In this document: positions 1-5,664 of the stretch, one piece after another
Layout: each line of letters opens with the position of its first letter
Numbering within the stretch: position 1 is the first letter of the stretch
Assembly (NCBI GenBank): GCA_964657445.1
Contig: CAZZVB010000250.1
Coordinates: 1 to 5,664 of the forward strand
From: LMUY01 sp964657445
Lineage (GTDB): Bacteria > Pseudomonadota > Alphaproteobacteria > Acetobacterales > Acetobacteraceae
Length of the DNA: 5,664 nt
Reading direction: 5' to 3'
Program-made: the position numbers and the translations under genes
Notes under the pieces: generated by a model
Told to the model about the DNA's origin: nothing
Database searches by the model: none
The model's input: the letters and a program-made list of their open reading frames with translations, nothing else

Positions 1-839
1 GCGACGTAGTCCGCCTCGGACGGAATGCCCGGGGCGTCAGCACCAACCAGCCCCTCCATCGTCACCGGCAGCCGCCATGGGATGCAATTATAGGCAAGGT
101 CGGCCAGCGGATGCCCGATCGTGGACAGCTCCCAATCCAGCACCGCGACGACCCGCGGTTCCGTGGGGTGGAAGATCAGGTTGCCCAGCCGGAAATCGCC
201 ATGCGCGATGGCTGTCTCGTCCTCGGCCGGCGTGTGGGCCGGCAGCCATGCCATCAGCCGGTCCATCTCCGGAAGCTCTCCGGTATCGGCGGCGACGTAC
301 TGCTTGCTCCAGCGGTCGATCTGCCGGGCGACGTAGGCTTGCGGCCGGCCGAACCCGGTCAGCCCGGCGGCTTGCCAATCCACCCCATGCAGCGCGGCCA
401 TGACGCGGTTCATGTCGTCATACATCGCCGCCCGGTCCGCGGCCGGCACACCTTGCAGCGTCCGGTCCGGGAAGACCCGGCCAGGCACGTTGTCCATCAC
501 GTAGAACATCGTGCCGATCACGCTGTCATCCCGGCATAGCAGCCGCATCGGCGCCACCGGCACGGCCGACCCGGCCAGGGCCGACTGCACGGTGTATTCC
601 CGGTCCACCGCATGCGCCGACGGCAACAGCGTGCCCGGCGGCTTCTTCCGCAACACGTATTCAGCACCCGGCGTATGCAGGTGGAACGTCGGGTTGGATT
701 GGCCGCCCTGGAACTGCCGCACCGTGAGCGGTCCGGCGAAACCCGGCAGATGCTCCTTAAGATAGTCCGTCAGCCTGCCTTCATCGAAGCGGTGATTGGC
801 CAGCGGCTCGACAAGGATGGCAGCCCCGGGACCGATCAC
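1..839 (-). CDS. Aminoglycoside-phosphotransferase-like kinase (ACAD10/11 kinase-domain type), C-terminus cut by window edge
   Basis: This is a protein-kinase-like fold phosphotransferase of the APH/choline kinase superfamily, of the kind that accompanies acyl-CoA dehydrogenases. The visible part is 279 residues; relatives are usually about 340-360, so roughly the last 70 are outside the window. Visible motifs are a nucleotide-loop-like GGQSNPTFHL (residues 45-54), VLRKKP (62-67) with the candidate ATP-binding lysine, the catalytic loop HGDFRLGN (213-220, catalytic Asp215, Asn220), and the metal-binding LDWE (234-237, Asp235) followed by a GHPLADLAY stretch. The GTG start at 839-837 overlaps the TGA of the upstream reductase gene (GTGA); no in-frame ATG occurs before the conserved region and the frame is open throughout. 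The ribosome site is weak, so translation probably depends on coupling. By family, the substrate is more likely a hydroxyacyl-CoA than an antibiotic; this is inferred from the neighbouring acyl-CoA dehydrogenase. The family call is secure and the substrate is not. Confidence 0.92.
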   Translation of the reverse strand, partial: MIGPGAAILVEPLANHRFDEGRLTDYLKEHLPGFAGPLTVRQFQGGQSNPTFHLHTPGAEYVLRKKPPGTLLPSAHAVDREYTVQSALAGSAVPVAPMRLLCRDDSVIGTMFYVMDNVPGRVFPDRTLQGVPAADRAAMYDDMNRVMAALHGVDWQAAGLTGFGRPQAYVARQIDRWSKQYVAADTGELPEMDRLMAWLPAHTPAEDETAIAHGDFRLGNLIFHPTEPRVVAVLDWELSTIGHPLADLAYNCIPWRLPVTMEGLVGADAPGIPSEADYV

Positions 840-1615
840 TCCAGCGCCGCCCCGCCGATCGTCACGCCGCCGTCGATCACGAACACCTGCCCGGTCGTGA
901 AGCTGCCGGCCGGGCTGGCGAGGAAGATCGCCGCCCCCGCAATCTCGTCGGGTTCGCCGATCCGCGGCAGCGGGCTGTCCTTCACCCGCTTCTTCAGCAC
1001 CGCCGGGTCTTCCCACAGCGCCCGCGCGAAGTCGGTTTTCACCAGGCCGGGCGCGATGCAGTTGGCGCGGATGTTCTTCGCGCCCCACTCGACGGCGAGA
1101 TTCCGCACGATTGCGGTGTCGGCGGCCTTGCTGATCCCGTAGGCGCCCAAGGTCGGCGTGCCGCGGATGCCCGCGATCGAGCTGATCACGATGATCGCGC
1201 CGCCGCCACGCTCGGCCATCTGCGGCAGCACCATGTTGCACAGCCAGAAGTTGGACCGGACGTTGGACCCCATGATCCGGTCGAACGCCTCATCCGGGCA
1301 GTTGATCGACGGCCCGAAATACGGGTTCACCGCCGCATTGCAGACCAGGATGTCGATCCCGCCCCAATGCGCGATCGTGTCGTCCGCCAGCTTCTGCAGC
1401 TGGTCCTTGTGCCCGATATTGGCCGGCAAAACGAGCGCCTCGCCGCCCTTCTCGCGAATGCCCGCTGCAACCTCCTCGCAGGCATCCGCCTTCCGGCTGG
1501 AGATCACCACCTTGGCGCCGTGCTCGGCCATCCGCTCGGCGATGGCGCGGCCGATCCCCTTGGAGCTGCCGGTGATGAGCGCGACCTTCCCCGTCAGGTC
1601 GAACAGGCTGCTCAT
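836..1615 (-). CDS. Short-chain dehydrogenase/reductase (classical SDR)
   Basis: This 259-residue protein has the usual length of a classical SDR. It has the cofactor motif TGSSKGIG (residues 15-22), the NAA motif (93-95), catalytic Asn118, Ser146, Tyr159 and Lys163 (YGISK), the APGLVKTDF segment after the active site, and a C-terminal GQVFVIDGG. Ser40-Arg41-Lys42 just after the second beta strand suggests NADP(H) preference, which is an inference from the family rule. It is a soluble cytoplasmic oxidoreductase that interconverts a hydroxyl and a keto group. The ATG directly follows the TAG of the upstream acyl-CoA dehydrogenase, with only a weak GGCGG-like ribosome site, and its stop overlaps the next gene's GTG. 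Its position inside an ACAD-kinase operon suggests a hydroxy/keto-acyl-CoA substrate, for example 4-keto to 4-hydroxy reduction. Many SDRs are annotated FabG-like by default; nothing here supports a role in fatty acid synthesis. Confidence 0.95.
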   Translation of the reverse strand: MSSLFDLTGKVALITGSSKGIGRAIAERMAEHGAKVVISSRKADACEEVAAGIREKGGEALVLPANIGHKDQLQKLADDTIAHWGGIDILVCNAAVNPYFGPSINCPDEAFDRIMGSNVRSNFWLCNMVLPQMAERGGGAIIVISSIAGIRGTPTLGAYGISKAADTAIVRNLAVEWGAKNIRANCIAPGLVKTDFARALWEDPAVLKKRVKDSPLPRIGEPDEIAGAAIFLASPAGSFTTGQVFVIDGGVTIGGAALE

Positions 1616-2851
<1,236 letters not shown>

Positions 2852-2859
2852 CTTTGCGT

Positions 2860-2865
2860 CTCCCC
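2860..2865 (-). promoter_or_regulatory. Ribosome binding site of the acyl-CoA dehydrogenase gene
   Basis: On the minus strand GGGGAG lies 8 bases before the ATG at 2851. It is the best Shine-Dalgarno sequence of the leftward operon and decides in favour of this start over the upstream in-frame ATG at 3040. Confidence 0.75.
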
Positions 2866-3023
2866 GTCGGCCGTCCTGTCGCCGTTGTGTGTTGCGCGCG
2901 ACATCACGCGACCGTCTTTGCGCGATACGGCCATGAACAACGTGGTTCTGCAAGCGACCGGCGCAAACCCTTTCGGAGGGAGCGGCGTTGAACCTGCACC
3001 ATCCATCGCCGGTGGCCGGGCAC

Positions 3024-3029
3024 AGGAGA
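3024..3029 (+). promoter_or_regulatory. Ribosome binding site of the DedA-like gene
   Basis: AGGAGA lies 4 bases before the GTG at 3034, which supports that GTG as the start of the membrane protein. There is no ATG in frame near the N-terminus, so this site decides the start. Confidence 0.75.
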
Positions 3030-3033
3030 CTGC

Positions 3034-3612
3034 GTGACACACCTTCTGCCCGAATGGCTCAGCTTGGACGGGCACAACCCGGCGATCCAGGGCGTCCTGA
3101 TCCTGCTGGGCACCTTCGTGCTGGAAGATGCAGCGACCATCCTGGCCGCAATGGACGTGCAGGTGGGCCAAGTGTCGCTGACCATCGCGCTCGTCTCACT
3201 CTATCTCGGGATCGTCCTCGGTGACCTCGGGCTCTATGGCCTGGGCAAACTCGCGGTCATGACGCCGGTCGCACGGCGCTGGGCGCCTCCGGACCGCTTC
3301 GGCCACAGCCGCGACTGGCTGCACAACCACGTCTTCACCGTGGTGTTCGTCAGCCGCTTCCTGCCCGGCGCACGGCTGCCGACCTACACGGCCTGCGGCT
3401 ATTTCGGCGCGAACCTCACTCGCTTTGCCATGGCCGCCATCGTCGCGACGCTGATCTGGACCACGCTGCTGTTCGGCGTGTCGCTGCACCTGGGCCGGTT
3501 CATGGCGGAGCATCTGGGCGCCTGGCGCTGGGCCGGCATGGCTGGCTTCGCCCTCACGGTGATCCTCGCCGGGCGGATCGCGGCGCGGCTCAAACAGTCC
3601 GTGCAGACATGA
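3034..3612 (+). CDS. DedA/VTT-domain family inner-membrane protein
   Basis: This 192-residue polytopic membrane protein matches the DedA (SNARE-associated/VTT) family in length and motifs. It shows FVLEDA (28-33, with the acidic pair Glu31-Asp32), GDLGLYGLG (63-71), and the hallmark SRFLPGAR (107-114, Arg108 and Arg114). Hydrophobic stretches lie at about 18-40, 46-70, 100-126 (likely partly re-entrant), 129-150 and 160-182; a basic C-terminus (RIAARLKQ) probably faces the cytoplasm. Some DedA members move undecaprenyl phosphate or phospholipids across the inner membrane, and others affect proton-motive force and envelope stress; which applies here is not visible. The start is GTG with a good AGGAGA. 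Its stop overlaps the next gene's ATG (ATGA), so it is translationally coupled to the ATP-grasp protein and probably works with it. Confidence 0.9.
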   Translation: MTHLLPEWLSLDGHNPAIQGVLILLGTFVLEDAATILAAMDVQVGQVSLTIALVSLYLGIVLGDLGLYGLGKLAVMTPVARRWAPPDRFGHSRDWLHNHVFTVVFVSRFLPGARLPTYTACGYFGANLTRFAMAAIVATLIWTTLLFGVSLHLGRFMAEHLGAWRWAGMAGFALTVILAGRIAARLKQSVQT

Positions 3613-4694
3613 ATTCGACTGCGCTCAGCCGCGCGCGGTCCAGCAGAACGTCCGGCGGCGAGCGCATCGTCTCCCCGTTCGAGTTCTGGCCGGGCTGGCT
3701 GTTCTACGCCCCCGTCGTGTTGCAATGGATCTGGTATGGCCTGCGCTACGGCGACTTCAGCTTGCCGACCGCCGCCAACCCCACCATCGAGACGGGCGGC
3801 CTTTGCGGCGAGAGCAAATCCGCCATCCTCGGCCTGGGCGGGCCCGAAGCCCAGGCGTGGATAGCCCCATACGCGACGTTCACCGCCGGGGTGGACGATC
3901 CGGCAGCGCTGGCGGAGCGGTGCGGCTTCGGCTGGCCGATCGTCGTCAAACCCGACATCGGCTGCAACGGCACGGGCGTCCGCCTTCCCGCCAACCCCGC
4001 CGCCCTGGAAGCGGCCGTCGCCGAGTTTCCGAAAGGCGTCCTGTTGCTGCTGCAGCGCTACGTCCCGGAACCCGGCGAGGCAGGGCTGTTCTACATTCGC
4101 TACCCGGGAGAACCCGCGGGCCGCCTGACGTCGCTGACCATCAAGGAGCAGCCGTTTGTCACCGGCGACGGCCGATCGACCCTAGAGGCGCTCATCCGGG
4201 CCGATCGCCGGGCCGGACTCGTTCCGCATCTCTATCTGCACCGGTTGGCGGCCAGGCTGAACACCGTGCCGACGGCGGGCGAAACCGTGCCGCTGGTGTT
4301 CACCGGCAACCACTGCAAAGGCGCGGTGTTCCATAACGGGGCCGACACGATCACCCCGGCGCTCACACGGCAGGTCGATGCGATCGCACAGGCCATTCCC
4401 GGCTTCCATTTCGGCCGCATCGACGTCCGCTACGCCAGCGAAGCCCAGTTGCGGCTGGGCCAGGGTTTCACCGTGATCGAGATCAACGGCGCCGGGTCCG
4501 AGGCGACCCACATCTGGGACGCGAACTGCACGCTGTCGCAGGCCTACGCGGCGCAGTTCTTTCATTACCGTGCGGCATGGGAGATAGGCCGGATCAACCG
4601 GCGTTTGGGCCATCGGCCGAGCGGGTTGCGAACTATGTATCGGCAGTGGCGGCTGCAACAGCGGCTGATGGCCTCCTATCCGACAAACGACTGA
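3609..4694 (+). CDS. ATP-grasp ligase-like protein (D-Ala-D-Ala ligase-like), probable membrane-associated, function unknown
   Basis: This 361-residue protein has the ATP-grasp fold signatures. VVKPDIGCNGTGV (112-124) carries the ATP-binding lysine Lys114 and a glycine-rich loop. LLLQRYVPEPGEAG (146-159) fits the adenine hinge. KEQPFVTGDGRSTLEALI (179-196) resembles the cyanophycin synthetase/glutathione synthase-type segment. IDVRY (271-275, Asp272) and IEINGAGSE (290-298, Glu291, Asn293) fit the metal-binding residues. Instead of an ordinary pre-ATP-grasp domain it has a basic N-terminus (8-19), a Trp-rich hydrophobic stretch (about 24-45), and a conserved-looking NPTIETGGLCGESKSA (57-72). 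A basic tail (about 330-352) could also touch the membrane. Such enzymes join a carboxylate to an amine, hydroxyl or thiol via an acyl phosphate. The start overlaps the DedA-like stop. Database names such as D-alanine--D-alanine ligase would probably mislead. The fold call is secure; the substrate is unknown. Confidence 0.85.
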   Translation: MNSTALSRARSSRTSGGERIVSPFEFWPGWLFYAPVVLQWIWYGLRYGDFSLPTAANPTIETGGLCGESKSAILGLGGPEAQAWIAPYATFTAGVDDPAALAERCGFGWPIVVKPDIGCNGTGVRLPANPAALEAAVAEFPKGVLLLLQRYVPEPGEAGLFYIRYPGEPAGRLTSLTIKEQPFVTGDGRSTLEALIRADRRAGLVPHLYLHRLAARLNTVPTAGETVPLVFTGNHCKGAVFHNGADTITPALTRQVDAIAQAIPGFHFGRIDVRYASEAQLRLGQGFTVIEINGAGSEATHIWDANCTLSQAYAAQFFHYRAAWEIGRINRRLGHRPSGLRTMYRQWRLQQRLMASYPTND

Positions 4695-4698
4695 AGGT
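4693..4698 (+). promoter_or_regulatory. Ribosome binding site of the OYE gene
   Basis: GAAGGT overlaps the end of the ATP-grasp gene and lies 5 bases before the ATG at 4704. It supports that start and indicates that the three rightward genes are on one transcript. Confidence 0.6.
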
Positions 4699-4703
4699 AT
4701 TCG

Positions 4704-5664
4704 ATGCAACACACCGATCTTTTCGAACCTGTCACCCTGGGCGGTGAGCTGAGCTTGCCCAATCGCATCGTCATGGCGCCGCTGACCCGCAGCCGGGCCG
4801 GCAAGGGCGACGTGCAGGGCACGATGAACGCGGAATACTACGCGCAACGGGCCAGCGCGGGCCTGATCGTCTGCGAGGCGACCAACATCTCGCAGCAGGG
4901 CAAAGGCTACGCTTACACGCCGGGCATCTACACCGAGGAGCAGGTGGCGGGCTGGCGCATCGTGACGGATGCCGTGCACAAGGCAGGCGGCCGGATCTTC
5001 TGCCAGCTCTGGCATGTCGGCCGCATCAGCCATCCATCCTTGCAGCCGGGCGGCGGCTTGCCCGTTTCGGCCTCCGCCGTGCAGGCGTCCGGGCAGGCGT
5101 TCACCGAGTCGGGCTTCCAGCCCTTCGTCCTGCCCCGGGCGCTCGAAACGTCGGAAATCCTTGGCCTCATCCAGGATTACCGGCACGCGACCGAGTGCGC
5201 CAAGCGCGCCGGGTTCGATGGCGTCGAGATCCATGCCGCCAATGGCTATTTGCTGGAGCAATTCCTGCGCACGCACACCAATCACCGCACCGACCAGTAT
5301 GGCGGCAGCGCCGAAAACCGCGTGCGGCTGACGCTGGAAGTGGCCGAAGCCGTGGTGGACGCCTGGGGCAGCAGCAGCCGCGTCGGCATCCGCCTTTCGC
5401 CCGTCAGCCCCGCCAACGACATGGCCGGGTTTGAGGACGCGCAGGAGGTTTACGGCCTGGTGGTGGCCGGGATCGAGCGCCTGAAGCTGTGCTACATGCA
5501 CGTCATCGAGGGCGCGACGCAGGGGCCACGTGACAGCTCACCCTTCGACTACGTCAAGCTGAAAGCGATGTTCAGCGGTCTCTACATGGCCAATAACGGC
5601 TATGACCTGAAGCTGGCCGAGGAAGTCCGCCAGCAACTGCGGGCCGACCTGATCGCATTCGGCC
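4704..5664 (+). CDS. Old Yellow Enzyme family FMN-dependent alkene reductase (NemA/OPR-like), C-terminus cut by window edge
   Basis: The visible 320 residues form most of an FMN-binding TIM barrel; relatives are about 360-370 long, so some 45 residues are missing. Motifs are LFEPVTLGGELSLPNRIVMAP (from residue 6), PLTRSRA with Thr28 near the flavin, QLWHVGR (101-107), and the substrate-anchoring HAAN (177-180, His177 and Asn180) followed by Tyr182. RTDQYGGSAENR (195-206) and RVGIRLSP (226-233, Arg230) are also family-typical. His/Asn rather than His/His matches the yeast OYE and plant OPR pattern. The window ends at IAFG, the start of the usual C-terminal FMN-phosphate segment. The family reduces activated C=C bonds of enones, maleimides and nitro compounds using NAD(P)H; the natural substrate is unknown. 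It begins 9 bases after the ATP-grasp stop and is probably co-transcribed, though OYE genes often occur as loosely attached passengers. Confidence 0.95.
   Translation, partial: MQHTDLFEPVTLGGELSLPNRIVMAPLTRSRAGKGDVQGTMNAEYYAQRASAGLIVCEATNISQQGKGYAYTPGIYTEEQVAGWRIVTDAVHKAGGRIFCQLWHVGRISHPSLQPGGGLPVSASAVQASGQAFTESGFQPFVLPRALETSEILGLIQDYRHATECAKRAGFDGVEIHAANGYLLEQFLRTHTNHRTDQYGGSAENRVRLTLEVAEAVVDAWGSSSRVGIRLSPVSPANDMAGFEDAQEVYGLVVAGIERLKLCYMHVIEGATQGPRDSSPFDYVKLKAMFSGLYMANNGYDLKLAEEVRQQLRADLIAFG

Larger units (their letters stand above)
2852..3033. promoter_or_regulatory. Divergent intergenic region expected to hold both operon promoters
   Basis: This 182-bp gap separates two operons read in opposite directions, so both promoters and any shared operator should lie here. 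No strong sigma-70 box was found. A weak leftward candidate is TTGCAG (2953-2948) and CGTATC (2929-2924) with an 18-base spacer. A near-palindrome, GAACAACGTGGTTC (2935-2948, six of seven pairs matching), falls in that spacer, where a repressor could act. An imperfect repeat CCATCG/CGGTGG (3003-3015) lies near the rightward start. With boxes this poor the promoter positions are guesses; only the need for promoters in this gap is well supported. Confidence 0.45.

Noticed and set aside
1..839. An aminoglycoside-resistance reading of the kinase
   Set aside because: It has the superfamily fold motifs, but the gene sits in an acyl-CoA dehydrogenase operon with ACAD10/11-kinase-type sequence, and there is no mobile or resistance context.
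3003..3015. Imperfect inverted repeat CCATCG/CGGTGG before the DedA-like gene
   Set aside because: Five of six pairs with a one-base centre is common by chance in GC-rich DNA and too tight to form a hairpin; noted only within the intergenic entry.
2852..3040. A longer dehydrogenase start at 3040
   Set aside because: The extra N-terminal residues do not resemble the family, the extension would cross the divergent gene's ribosome site and start, and a strong GGGGAG precedes the ATG at 2851.
4182..5501. A 439-codon open frame on the minus strand, opposite the ATP-grasp and OYE genes
   Set aside because: It spans the junction of two clear plus-strand genes, has low-complexity Ala/Arg/His/Gly-rich composition, and shows no domain; it is a composition shadow.

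Overview
This window is densely coding, GC-rich DNA (roughly two thirds G+C by eye) with strong G/C preference at third codon positions. Tightly packed genes and protein families common in high-GC Proteobacteria suggest a chromosomal segment of an alphaproteobacterium, perhaps of the Rhodospirillales/Acetobacteraceae type. That taxonomic guess is inference from protein style and composition; no marker gene is present.

Layout. The two halves are divergent operons that fire outward from a 182-bp intergenic region (2852-3033). The leftward operon, read on the minus strand from 2851 to the left edge, is acyl-CoA dehydrogenase (ACAD10/11-like), then short-chain dehydrogenase/reductase, then aminoglycoside-phosphotransferase-like kinase; the last gene runs off the window. 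Junctions are TAG directly abutting ATG, and a 4-base GTGA overlap, so translational coupling is likely. The rightward operon, read on the plus strand from 3034 to the right edge, is a DedA/VTT-family membrane protein, then a D-Ala-D-Ala-ligase-like ATP-grasp protein with an N-terminal hydrophobic segment, then an Old Yellow Enzyme family flavin oxidoreductase; the last gene runs off the window. Junctions are an ATGA overlap and a 9-base gap.

How the genes may work together. The left operon has the parts of animal ACAD11 (kinase plus acyl-CoA dehydrogenase in one polypeptide) as separate genes, with an SDR between them. The same combination is known from 4-hydroxyacyl-CoA breakdown, including bacterial levulinate catabolism, in which a hydroxyl is phosphorylated and then eliminated. 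The likeliest reading is a catabolic module for a hydroxy- or keto-acyl-CoA substrate. The right operon pairs a probable lipid-handling membrane protein with an uncharacterised ATP-dependent ligase that looks membrane-associated. This coupled pair is the least explained part of the window and the best candidate for something undescribed. The OYE reductase downstream may be a passenger or may modify an electrophilic substrate.

No RNA gene, insertion sequence, CRISPR array, integrase, attachment site or convincing terminator was seen. Both operons continue beyond the window, so their terminators are not visible.
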